The position numbers and the translations under genes are program-made. Shown here in pieces: positions 21,819-33,393 of a DNA stretch of 64,000 nucleotides. Source of the DNA: Lotus japonicus (taxonomy: Eukaryota > Streptophyta > Magnoliopsida > Fabales > Fabaceae); NCBI RefSeq assembly GCF_012489685.1, contig NC_080046.1, positions 31,465,763-31,529,762 of the forward strand, in the 5' to 3' direction. A model generated the notes under the pieces. That model worked only from the letters and a program-made list of their open reading frames with translations, was not told the origin of the DNA and did no database searches. Each line of letters starts with the position of its first letter. The stretch's first letter is position 1.

Positions 21819-24800
21819 TCAAAATAGCTTGAATAAGGATGACTTTGAAGTTCTCTGACTTCCCAGCCAGTGTTGCATATGGACCCCAATTGCATCCAAG
21901 TACATGCTACTCCTCCCATGAAAACCAACCACCTTACCCTCTGTTGTGGTTGAAGTGAAAAATTTCCCAACTTCATCACCAAATGGACCATACTTCCCTC
22001 TACTAGTATAGAAAGTCAGTGACTTTATGATTATAGGATGTTCATCCATGGTGATTGAACGGTAATAGCCAGATATGCAAGTCAGCACCTCATGTGGGTA
22101 CTCCAACTTTATCTGAAATCACAAATAGGGCATGAGTCACACTAAGATTGAACGGTCAAGTTCTCTTTGTATTAGCAATCATTACCAAAGAAAACAAATG
22201 GCAATTAGGGTTCTAAGTTGTGGTCCGCGGCCGTAATTGCGGACGTTTCAACCCACATTTATCCGCAATTCTGAAACTCAGTTGCAACTGCAACCGCGAC
22301 CGTAACAGCAACTTAAAACCACGATGACAAGTGTAAACAAAAGGGGTGAGCTTAAACAAAGTGGGAAAGATATGACTGATGTTCATACCCTATGCAGGAT
22401 GTTTCCTCCATTACCACCATGCTTCACAGACCACACAGATTGCTTATTGCGATCATACTCAATTTGAATTGAGCAAATGCCTTCAGGTGCTTTTGTCAAA
22501 TAAATCTGCTTAATCCCTGAAAAGACTCCATCATCCCAGGGTCTTCCTCCATCCCCACCCCATGGACCTGGTCCAAATGGAGCTGGTTCTGTAATCACAC
22601 CACGTGAAACCTGTGAAATAGGGAGCAAAAGTGAGTAGAATAGAAAATATTTCCTCATGCCCGGAGCTGGATATCAGGAGCATATTGGACATTTTGGAGT
22701 AACTCATTTGTTATCTCCAATAAACGGATCTATTATAGACTTTGATAGCATACTAGAATTCGGGTTAAACCTAATTCAACCCAAAAGTTAGCTCAGGTGA
22801 GGTACTGAAGATTGCTCTACAACTTATAAGATTATTTGACTATAACTTATTCAGTGTGAGAACTTAACAATATATAGGCTAAAAGAAAGAGATGTACCAA
22901 AAAGTGAAGCAAAAAGTATTTAAGGAATACCTCTTCAATTGGTGCTGGATTAGCAGCTTGGAGTTTGGATGGCCATTGAGCACTGTCTATTTCAGCCCTA
23001 CTTAGTTCTCTTGATATGATTTCCATGGAAGGAGTTGTTGTTGGCACTGGAACTATTACTTTTCCTTCTATCACATGCACGCCAAGAGCATCTAGAAATA
23101 AACCTTTTCTACCATGAATCCCAACAACCCTCCCTTCTTTCAGCTTTGTTGTAAAGTAAGTTCCATGTTCTTCTCCATATGGTCCATACACCCTTTTGGT
23201 CGTGTGGAAAGTAAGTGACCTTATAACAGCAGGCCCCATATACATAAGGGATCCATAGTAGCCAGATATGTGTGTAAGGACTTCATATGGAAAATCAAAT
23301 ACTATCTGCAAAATGATGAACAACAACTGCTTAATGAATGAGTGCATGTTTGAAAATCTTTATAGAATTGATTCTAAACTTCTGAGGAGAAGCTTCAGCG
23401 AATGGCTTTTGGTGTCAAAATTGATTGTGAGGAAAAAGAAGATATCCAAAGATGCTATCAATTTGATTTCCATGTTTGGAAATATTTCTAGAATTGATTC
23501 TTAAGTTCTGGGGAGAAGCTTCAGTGAGTGACTTCTGGTTTCAGAATTGATTTTGAGGAAAATCAAGCTGATCCAAATATGCTATATCAATTTGATTGCA
23601 ATGCTTGCTAATCTCTGTTGCATGGGTACGGCTGTTTTGGCCGCGTACCCGTACCGGGTACGTACCCGGTACCCGGTACACTGTGGGTACGTATCCGGTA
23701 CCTACCTGTTCCAAAAAAAAAAAAAAGATTCATGGGCTCAAAATAATGACGTTTTGCCCCCCTTTTTTTTTTCTGGCTCAAAACGACGTCGTTTTGGCCT
23801 TTATATCTTTTTTTCTGCTCAAAATGACGACGTTTTGCCTTTTTTTTTTGCATAATTTATTTATATTTAAATATTATGTATATTTTATTATATATTATAT
23901 TTAAAAAAATATACATATATCTAACGTACCCGTACCCCTATTTTTTCAAAAATCGCGTACCGCGTACCCAATACCGTACCCGTACCCGTACCCGTGCAAC
24001 ACAGTTGCTAATTGAAAGTAAACTAAAAAGGGCTAGTTAGCTCTTAGTTCACCTTTTCATGTTTGAATCCTCCTGCTCCACCATATTTGTATCCCCATAT
24101 GTCCTCCCCATCCAGATCATACAAAACTCTAATCCATACAATTCCAACGTTGCGGGACAAGAGGATTTGCTTGATTCCTGTGAAGGGTCCATCGTCAAAC
24201 ACATATCCACCAGTACCACCCCAAGGCCCACATGTCACTACACCTTCAACCAAAGATGGTGTCTTCTCCACAGCAACTATCTGAAGTGAACAAAGATTCT
24301 CCATTTCATTTCGTGCAAATGCCAAAATATAAGTGCTGAGAACAAAAGTAAGGAACACTTCAAAGGGATTACTTACCGTTTGTTTTGGTTCAATATAACT
24401 AGGTTCTTGGAAACTAATCTTCCCTCTTGATGGTTTTACAGAATCATCTTTCTGCTTTACAGCAACAACAATATCATAGCCTTGGCCGGCACTTCCATGT
24501 ATTACAGAATAACCAATGTTCTCACTAGTGTTGGTTATGTAGTTTTGTGAGTGAGACAATGTTTTGGAAGGTTTTCGTTGCTGAAAAGACTTCACATAGA
24601 CTCCAATGGAATCTAGGTGCCAACCGTACCTTCCATGGAAGCCAACAATCCTGGCCTGAGTTACCGGCAAGGAAAAATATGTCCCCTCTTCAATTCCAAA
24701 TGGTCCATAGATTTTCTTGTTACTTTCAAAACTCAGTGATCGAATGAAGACTGGCCCTGATTGATTCAAGCTACCATAGTATCCATCAATTGATGTTAGG

Positions 24801-26219
24801 AACTCATATGGGTAATCAAGCTTAATCTGCTCCACAATGGTAATTATTTAGTTGATATTGTTAGAAAAACTGAGTAACACGGAAAACACAGACAACAAAC
24901 TAACAAGCGAAGCGAGAAAATTACAAGCTTGACTAGAAGCTATTTTAAACATTTCATCGATGGCTTACGAGCTTTAGGCTATGTTTGGCATGTCATTTCA
25001 GCTAACTTATAGCTTATTTGATTAGCTTAAAGCTTATTTGACTAGCTTAAAAGCTCTATAAAAGTGTTTGGTGAAGGAGCTTATTTCAGTAGTTTAAAGT
25101 TTTAAGCTATAAGTTATCTCATGTAGCTTAAAGCTTAAAGTTTATAGCTTATTAAATATATTCTCATTTATATCCTTATTATTTTATTAAAATTTCACCT
25201 CTAACCTTATATGTAAACATATTTACTTATCGGTTATCACACTTGTCTCATATGCACACTGTTCCCGCACACAAATAATTATTATTTTGGAATAAAACAA
25301 ATAATTTTATATTACAAATTACTAATTATTTTTTTATTCTATTTAATTTAATAAAATTATAGAAAATTGAATAAGTAAAAATTAATATTATATTTTTAAG
25401 ATGATAAATAACTTGAGTGAAATTAAAATATTTATAATAATTTTAATATTAATATCATATTGATATTAATGTGAAAATAAAGTAATGTTAAATATATAAA
25501 AGTATGTCCTTTTATGTTATTTTACAACTTCAGCTTATTCAACAGCTAGTTTTACCAAACACTTTTGTTCCAATTATGTAGCTTTTCAGCTTTCAGCTAT
25601 CAGCTTTCAGCTAGCTTATCAATTTTCAGCTGTCAGCTAGCTTTTCAGCTATCAGCTAAACATGCCAAACATAGCCTTACTACACAAACTAATGGACCGT
25701 ATGAAAGTCTTGCAGAACAAAAGTCTATACCAGTAAATTAAGCAACTAAGTCATCATTATGTACTAAGAAATTATTACTACTAGCATATCATGACTAACT
25801 AGGTAATTATTGCTACAAAGAGAAAAACCTAAAATCTAACATGAATGATGGATGAGTTTGATTTCTAGCAACTTCTACCTTCAACAAAATCAGCTAAGGT
25901 GATGAAAAATTTACCTTTTCAATTTTATAGCCTCCACTTCCACCATGTTTCTGTGACCAGAAAGAATTCCCTTTCTTGTCATATTCAATCTGAATGGAGT
26001 CTATTCCATCCCCATGAACTATCACCAATTGCCTTATTGTTGAATACACACCATCGTCCCAACGGTATCCGCCATTGCCTCCCCATGGTCCAACAGATAC
26101 AGGTTTCTCCTCAAAACTCTGCACTCAAGAACATGATTCATTTCAAAGGTGTCAGAAGATAAACTCAGACACTTAATGTGCATAAGTAACATGAACTGCT
26201 TCAAGCATGCATTACCATC
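21819..26219 (-). CDS. Jacalin-related lectin with three jacalin domains
   Basis: Seven exons, read on the minus strand (26219-26217, 26118-25915, 24826-24377, 24280-24053, 23305-22931, 22610-22389, 22112-21819), all join in phase 0 into 591 residues. Coding exon 1 is the ATG alone. Three beta-prism (jacalin) domains lie at about 8-148, 234-373 and 431-573. Each begins G-P-W-G-G-x-G-G and is split over two exons at the same place (before I-K-L-D/E or I-V-F-D). The carbohydrate loop G-x-x-x-D is present in domain 1 (G-W-H-L-D) and domain 2 (G-L-F-L-D) but reads S-M-Y-L-D in domain 3. Linkers of about 60-85 residues are polar. There is no signal peptide, so a nucleocytoplasmic mannose-type lectin is expected. 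It resembles the three-domain plant lectins of Arabidopsis JAL3 type; the actual ligand is unknown. Three MITEs and a tandem repeat occupy its introns. Confidence 0.92.
22209..22320. mobile_element. Small fold-back MITE in lectin intron 6
   Basis: The ends are inverted: GGTTCTAAGTTGTGGTCCGC at the left, complement of GGTTTTAAGTTGCTGTTACG at the right. The interior is rich in CCGCGGCCG and GCAACCGCGACCG. No target duplication was defined. Confidence 0.45.
23345..23600. repeat. Imperfect 126-bp tandem duplication in lectin intron 4
   Basis: Two units start CATGTTTG at 23345 and 23471. They share AGAATTGATTCT, GGAGAAGCTTCAG and ATCAATTTGATT. They look like two diverged copies of a dispersed element. 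Confidence 0.6.
23613..24004. mobile_element. hAT-type MITE in lectin intron 4
   Basis: This 392-bp element is bounded by the 8-bp target duplication TTGCTAAT (23605-23612, 24005-24012), typical of hAT transposons. Terminal repeats are CTCTGTTGCATGGGTACGG and the complement of CTGTGTTGCACGGGTACGGG. Both subterminal regions are packed with GGTACC/GGGTACG repeats. The interior holds three related GACGNCGTTTTG phrases (about 23748, 23785, 23825), each following a C/T-CAAAA run. Confidence 0.85.
24977..25676. mobile_element. Harbinger/Tourist-like MITE in lectin intron 2
   Basis: This 700-bp element has terminal repeats GGCTATGTTTGGCATGT and is flanked by TTA on both sides (24974-24976, 25677-25679), the 3-bp pattern of PIF/Harbinger MITEs. 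Subterminal regions are rich in AGCTTATAG / CAGCTATCAGCT motifs. There is no transposase. Confidence 0.75.
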
Positions 26220-27392
26220 TTCTTTTGCCTGTGAATAGAGAAGACTTCAAGTACAAGAGATGGGTAACTAGGGGAAGGGTTAAGAGTAATTTATGGCAGA
26301 AAAAAAGGTGTGTCTGTGCGTGACAGGGGACCGTGTAGAATAGAAGATGCAATTTGGAATCCACTATGGAGGGAATGGGTTGAAAGGAAAGGGAATCAGG
26401 TTCCCATTAGAAATTTGTCTCATTTTTTAGTCTTTCTTGCTTTTATGATAGTCTTATAGCTAACAGTGTTTACCCTCAATCTTATTCTCCATTTTCATGA
26501 CAAAATTCTATGAGAAATGGAAGGAACTTTCACATGATATGGTCTTATTAAACATTATATCTATATCTCTTCCACAAATATTCATAGGTCTCACATGTTT
26601 AATATATATGAAGAGAGATATTGATACAAAATCTTAACATGATAATGTCATATAATCTAAATAGTTCACATGAGAGGGTATAATTCCCTGAATTTCCCAT
26701 TTGGAATATGAGAATGTGCACTCCAGCTCTGCAGGTTGCACTGGTACATAGTATGCATTATTAGTGGTACAGGTATATTTACTCTGCCTACTTATTCCCT
26801 ATGACATTTGCATATTCTGCTTCATGCACTCTCGGTCTATTAGGCAATGTCTTGAAAATTCAGCTTGATGACGTTGATAGAAACAAATTATATTTGGATG
26901 CGAAAATCTGAAAAGGAACGTGTTCTTTCTTATTTTAGTTTATCATGGAGATTTGATATCAGAACATTGTTATTCTTGATTCTCCAATCAATTTACAATA
27001 TTAGAAAAGCAACCCCTTGTTTTACACATGAAACGTCCTATTTCCCATATTTCTTTGCCCAGCATCACAATCTTTTCCTCCCTTTCAAAATTTTCAATTG
27101 TTTTTATTCAGATCCTTTTTTTAGTCTTCTTCTTCTTAAAAAAGCTGTTTTTTTTTTCTATCTTGAAAAGCCTTAGTATGTTCAAATAGCATGTTTGGTA
27201 GTGCTGATTTTTATCATATAATTCTAAAAATGTTGCTATCAATCAATGACAAAGAAAAATTATTCGAAAAAAAAGCGAGAGAGAGTATGCTATCAAGTTA
27301 ATACTAAAGTTCTGCAGCAGTGATAATAATTGTCGCATAAGAATTGTATCAAAAGAAGGTAAATTAGCTCTTCTCTCAAGTATTTGTCCAAT
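26220..27392. other. Lectin 5' flank and intergenic DNA
   Basis: The first few hundred bases contain the lectin leader and promoter on the minus strand; no clear TATA box was picked. A plus-strand open frame of 103 codons (26865-27176) is Phe/Leu-rich, from pyrimidine-rich DNA, and is probably spurious. Confidence 0.4.
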
Positions 27393-27500
27393 TTAGCTGA
27401 GGAAGTCTTAAGGCAAATAGAGAGAGTGGAGGATAATACTGTCCAATGTTTGGCAGCAGCTGGAAGATTCGAACCGTTACTTTCATGGTTACAAGATTGT
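27393..27500 (+). pseudogene. Fragment resembling a U-box/armadillo repeat protein
   Basis: An open stretch reads A-E-E-V-L-R-Q-I-E-R-V-E-D-N-T-V and then Q-C-L-A-A-A-G-R-F-E-P-L-L before losing similarity. This recalls the inter-armadillo linker of plant U-box E3 ligases of the PUB43/44 type, but the match is from memory and short. A second open piece at 27684-27800 reads K-I-G-A-L-L-N-L-G-E-G-S-D-D-A-K and is not assigned. The rest to 28413 shows no gene. Confidence 0.3.
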
Positions 27501-28413
27501 ATGTGTTACTCTAGTTTCTGCTTTGGTGCTTCTTCCAGATGGAGTACATGCTGATGATTACAATTTACCTAGAGCTAAATAATCAGTTTAAGAATTCACT
27601 ATATTATCCTTTTCTGTGTGCTAAATACAGAGCCCAAAATAGAAAGTTGATGATACTTCAACATGGTTTTTGGTTAGCAGATACCAGATAGCACTCATAA
27701 TGTAATATATTTAAAAATTGGAGCTTTATTGAATTTGGGAGAAGGTTCAGATGATGCAAAGATTGAGACGGCTTTTCAGCAGGGTTTTAGAACTGCTGTC
27801 TAAACTAGAAGGAAGAGGACCAAGTTTGCAAGCATTAACTTGTGAGGTTAGATGACAATGCAGCCATACTTATTGAGTCATTTGAGTGTCTGTACTATGT
27901 CCTTCCATCTCTTACAAAAGGTCTTTCTTATGAGCAGGATCCTTCATATTAGCTGAAGCTGAAGTCATTAGCTGTTTCAACAATTGTAAAATACAGTATC
28001 TAATTAGGGCATTGGGAATTAGCATCTGCTGACAAGAATTAATGGAAATCCAATGCAGTCAGAAAATATTGTTTTCAGACTTTTGCGGGTCTTTTAAACT
28101 GTTTGTTCTCTCAGTGTAAAGTGTCGGTTCTTCACATTCTTTGTGGAATTTCATCATGCAACTTTTATCAACTAGCATCGAGACAAGTGTTTTTATGATC
28201 TTTTATTTTCTTCTTGACATCATTTAACTATTTATGTCAAGTGTATTTTGTTACACTATGTATGTCAAGTTGATTTCACAACCTTTGAGCCGTTTGGTAT
28301 TTTCAGACTTTCAGTTTCTAACTTTCTATATTGAAATTGAGATATGGAAAAGGTTGAGCACAGAATATTGCCTTTTAAGCTTATAAGACTGCATCTGAAT
28401 GGTTTAGTCAAGA
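27501..28413. other. Intergenic with a 39-codon open remnant
   Basis: Apart from the short open piece at 27684-27800 (ends in TAA) I see no exon or bounded repeat. The right edge is the CATTT target site of the gypsy element. Confidence 0.35.
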
Positions 28414-28418
28414 CATTT

Positions 28419-28820
28419 TGTTAGGAACCCAATCCTGACAATGAGACAAATACAGAGAAAAAGTACCAGAATGATAACGAAGATTGATTATTCACAGTAC
28501 ACAGAAAGGGAATGGCACCCAAATCTGACAAGAGCTAGGCTCCTCAATAGGAAGCTCAATGCTTCCTATCCATCTCTCACATTAGCTAATGATAATGATA
28601 GTCCTCTCAACCTATCTAACTGCCTTCTTATACTAAATCTATTACAATCTTCCACCTCACCCTCCTTACTCTAATTCTGTTAGGGAATAGAATCTGTTAC
28701 ATAGATATTTCATCTGTCCTCTCCCTATTTCCCTTCTTACCCCTTCTAGTATAAACCTTCCACTGCCTTGGCCCACCATGATCCTGTACGAGAGGCCCAT
28801 TGAAGTCATCACCTCTAACA
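28419..28820 (-). repeat. 3' LTR of gypsy chromovirus
   Basis: This 402-bp copy lacks 11 bp (around 28499) that are present in the other LTR. The pol reading frame ends inside it at 28697. Confidence 0.93.
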
Positions 28821-31800
28821 ATACCCCCTCCTGGAACATCAACCTTGTCCCCAAGGTTGGGAGTCAAAGCTGGAAACTGGCTCTGTATGGTAACAAGATC
28901 CTCCCAAGTCGCTTCGTCCACAGTTGTGCAATCCCAATGAACTAGAACTTGTGGAACCTGAATTCCCTGTCTAGAAATGTCACGGTGAGCAACAATAGAT
29001 CGGGGTTGCCCCGTTGGCTGCTCTTCACCATCTAAATTATCAGGGAGCTCCGAATCGACAGAATAACTCCCGATAGCCCTCTTTAGCACAGAGACGTGGA
29101 AAACAGGATGCACCCGCGATCCGTCAGAGAGCTGCAGCCGGTAAGCCACCGCGCCGACGCGAGCCAGAATCAGGTATGGTCCAAAATAGGGAGCAGCAAG
29201 CTTTGCATGGACACGACTGACCACCGATTGTTGCCGGTGAGCCCGCAGTTTCACAAACACCCATTCCCCTACCTCGAAAGACAGGTCTCTGCGTTTGACA
29301 TTGGCATAACTCCTCATACGTTCTTGTGCCCGAGCCAAATGAAGCTTAAGTTGTCGGAGGGCTTCATCCCTATCCTGCAGCTCCCTTTGAACTGCCTCCA
29401 CCCTGGTTTCGCCGATGGCCCAGCGAGTTAGCACCGGCGGCTTGCGACCATACACCGCCTCAAACGAGGTTTGCAAGGTAGCAGAATGGTACGTTGTATT
29501 GAACCAGTATTCAGCCCAATGAAGTCATATGGCCCAGGATTTGGGCTGATCAGCCGAGAAACAGCGAAGGTAAGTTTCGAGACAACGATTGACAACCTCA
29601 GTTTGGCCATCAGATTCGGGATGGTATGCTGAACTCATCTTCAGATGAGTACCCTGTAGTCGGAATAATTCCTTCCAAAAGTGGCTCATGAAAAGAGGAT
29701 CCCTATCACTCACTATGGATGCAGGTATGCCACGTAAACGAACAATTTCCCGTGTGAAAAGATCGGCAATGCTCTTCGCAGAATAGGGATGCTTGAGGGG
29801 AAAGAAATGACAGTACTTGGATAAGCGGTCCACAACAACAAAGATTGCTTCATAGCCCTTGGACTTGGGCAATCCAGTGATAAAATCCAAGGATAAGTCT
29901 TCCCAAATTTGCGCTGGTATTGGCAAGGGTTGAAGAAGGCCTGCAGGTGAAGATGCCAGATATTTGTGCCTCTGACATACGTCACAACTTTTCACATAGT
30001 CCTGAATGGTGTTCTTCATGCCTTGCCAGTAAAGGTTCGCTGCCACACGCCGGTATGTGCGCAAAAATCCCGAATGTACTCCTTGGGGTGAATTGTGGAA
30101 TTCCTGCAACATTTGGGGAATAAAAACAGAAACACTGGACAGCACCAATCGATCATGATAGAGTAATACTCCATGCGACCAAGTATATCCAGGGTGAGCC
30201 TGAGGATTGTGTTGCAAATCCTCAACAATTTTGGAAAGCTTGGCATCCTGCTGGATCTCAGTTTTGATGGTATCTTGATCTGCCCAGCAAGGAAAAGAAA
30301 CAATGGAGCGCAACTCCCCAGATTCAGTAATGCGCGAAAGAGCATCTGCACCTTGATTTGATTTCCCCGGTTTGATGAAGAAACTCTTTAAGACTCTTTT
30401 GGTCAGTGGTAACCACAAACCTTCGTCCCAATAGATAGGGCCGCCAATGCTGAATGGCCAACGCCACCGCCATGAGTTCCTTCTCGTAGGCTGACTTAGC
30501 AAGGTTTCGAGGGCCCATTGCTTTACTAAAATACGCCACAGGATGTTGGCCTTGCAAAAGAATGGCCCCAATGCCCAAACCGGAAGCATCACACTCAAGA
30601 CGGAATGACTGGTTGAAGTCGGGCAAATGAAGAACAGGAGCTGTAGTCAATTTGTGCTTCAATTCGTCAAAAGCCTTTTGAGCGTCAATTCCCCACACAA
30701 ATGCATCTTTCTTTGTCAGTTCAGTAAGGGGCCTTGCTATTTTCCCGTAGTCTTGGATAAATTTCCGGTAATACCCGGTTAAGCCCAAGAATCCCCGTAC
30801 CCCCTTGACATTCTTTGGCACGGGCCACTTCACGACGCTTTCAATCTTTGTTGGATCCACTGCCACCCCATTCTCAGAGATCAAATGCCCCAAATAATCC
30901 ACCGAGCGCCCTGCAAAATGGCATTTCTTATTGTTGGCAGTGATGCTCTGTTGCTCCAAAATTTGCAAAACAATTTCCAGCTGAGATAAATGCTCCTCCC
31001 ATGTAGCACTATAGACTAGGATGTCGTCGAAAAACACCAGCACCCCTTTTCTGAGAAAAGAACGAAAAATCTCATTCATCAAGCTTTGGAAGGTAGAAGG
31101 CGCGTTCATGAGACCAAAGGGCATGACCAAATATTCGTAGTGGCCTTCATGTGTTTTGAACGCGGTTTTGTGCACATCCTCCGCTTTGACTCGAACCTGG
31201 TGATACCCGGATTTCATATCGAGTTTGGAGAAATAGCGAGACCCATGGAGCTCATCCAGCAGTTCCTCTATCACTGGAATCGGGAACTTGTCGGGCACAA
31301 TAACACGGTTGAGCGCGCGGTAATCGACACACATCCGCCACGTATGATCCTTCTTCTTGACCAATATCACCGGGCTCGAATAGGCACTTGTGCTCTGCCT
31401 GATTATTCCTGCTGCCAACATATCCCTTACCTGTTTCTCAATTTCGTTTTTTTGGTGATGGGGATAACGGCAAGGTCTCACGTTGACCGGCCCCTGCCCC
31501 TCTTGGATGGTAATGCAATGCTCTCTTGAAAGACCGTGGCGTAGCGTTGGAGGAGCTCTTCCAACTCGCATTGCTGCTCAGGCGAAAGTTCTGAAAGGCC
31601 CTGAGGTTCTGTTTGGCGTCTTCCCCAAGTGCCCATCATTCCCGTGTCCTTGGTGTACACTGAAGCCAGAATACTCTGCAACGCTTCCAATTCCAACTCC
31701 TTTGTACCAGTCTTAGCTCCCTGAAGATTGACCCACTTCCTCTCATGCCAGAAACTCATGGATTGAGACTGCCAGTTTACAATGGTGTCACCGAGTGTCT

Positions 31801-32077
31801 TGAGCCACTCAATCCCCAAAACCAAGTCAGGTCCCCCAAGTTCAAATAGTTGGGGAGAGCATCGCACCCGATATCCGTCGATACCGACCTCCAGCAGCTT
31901 GCAACATCCCTGTGCTTGAGACTTGTAGCCATCTCCCATTCGTACGACCATCTGGGGAGTGTCCTCTACCTCCCAAACTAATCGTCGAACTAGACGACTA
32001 TCCACGAAATTATGGGTAGCGCCGCTGTCCACGAGAATCACCACCGGCACCCCAGCTATGGTACCGCAGAGTTTCAT
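28697..32077 (-). pseudogene. Gypsy chromovirus pol, multiply interrupted
   Basis: Pieces on the minus strand: protease (32077-31478) with V-D-S-G-A-T-H-N-F; reverse transcriptase and RNase H (31571-30324) with F-F-D-D-I-L-V-Y-S and C-D-A-S-G-L-G-I-G; integrase (30598-29525) with C-D-V-C and the three acidic residues in S-L-D-F, V-S-D-R-D and D-G-Q-T-E; and integrase end plus chromodomain-like tail (29524-28697) with W-E-D-L and a V-D-V-P-G-G-G-I-V stretch. Breaks: a frameshift between gag and protease near 32085; a frameshift with apparent loss of some residues between protease and RT near 31500-31550; a frameshift and apparent deletion in the RNase H end near 30350-30400; and a TGA at 29525-29527, where the family usually has Trp. 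Catalytic residues are otherwise present. Confidence 0.9.
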
Positions 32078-33359
32078 GGTCTGGGGTTTGTCCCCATCCG
32101 CTTCCCAGACTGTTGATGCTCATCAAACTCAATTCTGCATCAGGTTCATCATCGCCGTCCTTGACCTCCATGGCTAAAATGTTGGCTTCCTCGACGTCAT
32201 CGTCGTCTTCTTCTAATATGAGTAAACACAAGTGTTTATCTGGGCATTGGTGATTCGGGTGGAAAGGCCCACCACACTTGAAACATAAGCCTTTTTGGCG
32301 CCTCTCCATCAATTGGGGATATGTAAGATGGTTGAACCCTCTTTCCCTTGGCCCAACCCTGTTTGCACCAGCTGAAGTATTGTTTTTTGGTGCTTCTGTT
32401 CTAACATTAGTATTGGGCCTATTTGTTGGGCCTGACTCCTTGCTATCACAAACCCATACCCACTCAGTACCATCGGGTTTGTTGGCTCCACCCATTCCGG
32501 ATCGGAAACCCGTTGACTCGAAACGATTAGAACGCGTTTGGCCCGACCCGGTTTTGCCCTTCACCTCCTTCTCTACCGCACGCGAGACTACCAGGAGATG
32601 AGATCTGCTCATACCACCCATGGCTACTAAGCTCTTGACTTTGCCTCGAATCTCCTCTTTCAACCCGTGTAAAAAGTACCCTTGGAATTGTTTCTCTGGC
32701 AGTTTCGGGATCTGAGCAGTCAAATACTCAAATTCAGAAATGTAATCATCGATCGTCCCACGTTGACGGAGCTCAGTGAGCTGCTCATAAACATCACCTT
32801 CTCCATGGCCGCCATACCGTTCCAACAAAGCTTCGCGAAGCCTTTCCCATGTAAGTTCTTCCTCAGTCTCCAGGAGGGAATTGTAGAAGTGAATCGTTCC
32901 CCCCTCCATAATGAGCTGAGCTAGACTCACCTTGACTTCCGGTGACGTCTTCTGCACTCTGAAATACACCTCTGCTCTCGAAATCCAGCCGGCGGGGTCC
33001 TTGCCGTCGAAGATCGGAAGCTCGACCTTCTTCATCGACTGGCGGAATTCCTCCAATGCATTCCCTTGCAGTGTAGAACGTTTCGATCGGTTCTCTTTGT
33101 TCCCATCTGAATCAGGGATTTTGCCTGACTGTGATGATTTGCCCACATCGAGATCTGGGGTTTTGTTGCCTGGATCGCCATCGTCGTCTCCAGGAACCGA
33201 TTTCCCCACCGCTTTCTCAACCATCGTCAACAGCGTCGTGGGTAAATCCTTCATCGCGTTGGTGACTGCTGAAAGTGAAGCCCGCATCGCCGCGAGTTCA
33301 CTCTCCAGGGCATCGATCTTAGCTTCCATCTGTGCCGTTTTGATTTTCCTGGGTGGCAT
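32010..33359 (-). CDS. Gypsy chromovirus gag
   Basis: This 449-residue frame starts 35 bp inside the 5' LTR boundary. An N-terminal heptad-like stretch (M-E-A-K-I-D-A-L-E-S-E-L) suggests a coiled coil. The retrotransposon gag core includes W-I-S-R-A-E-V-Y-F, L-T-W-E-R-L-R-E-A-L-L-E-R-Y and I-D-D-Y-I-S-E-F-E. One zinc knuckle is C-F-K-C-G-G-P-F-H-P-N-H-Q-C, followed by an acidic run. The last 25 or so residues are out of frame with the protease that follows. Gag builds the particle that packages element RNA. Confidence 0.9.
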   Translation of the reverse strand: MPPRKIKTAQMEAKIDALESELAAMRASLSAVTNAMKDLPTTLLTMVEKAVGKSVPGDDDGDPGNKTPDLDVGKSSQSGKIPDSDGNKENRSKRSTLQGNALEEFRQSMKKVELPIFDGKDPAGWISRAEVYFRVQKTSPEVKVSLAQLIMEGGTIHFYNSLLETEEELTWERLREALLERYGGHGEGDVYEQLTELRQRGTIDDYISEFEYLTAQIPKLPEKQFQGYFLHGLKEEIRGKVKSLVAMGGMSRSHLLVVSRAVEKEVKGKTGSGQTRSNRFESTGFRSGMGGANKPDGTEWVWVCDSKESGPTNRPNTNVRTEAPKNNTSAGANRVGPRERGFNHLTYPQLMERRQKGLCFKCGGPFHPNHQCPDKHLCLLILEEDDDDVEEANILAMEVKDGDDEPDAELSLMSINSLGSGWGQTPDHETLRYHSWGAGGDSRGQRRYP

Positions 33360-33393
33360 TCACCGATGAATGATCCGACAGGTCGGACCAAAT

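Noticed and set aside
26865..27176. Plus frame of 103 codons
   Set aside because: The Phe/Leu-rich translation comes from pyrimidine-rich DNA and has no domain similarity.
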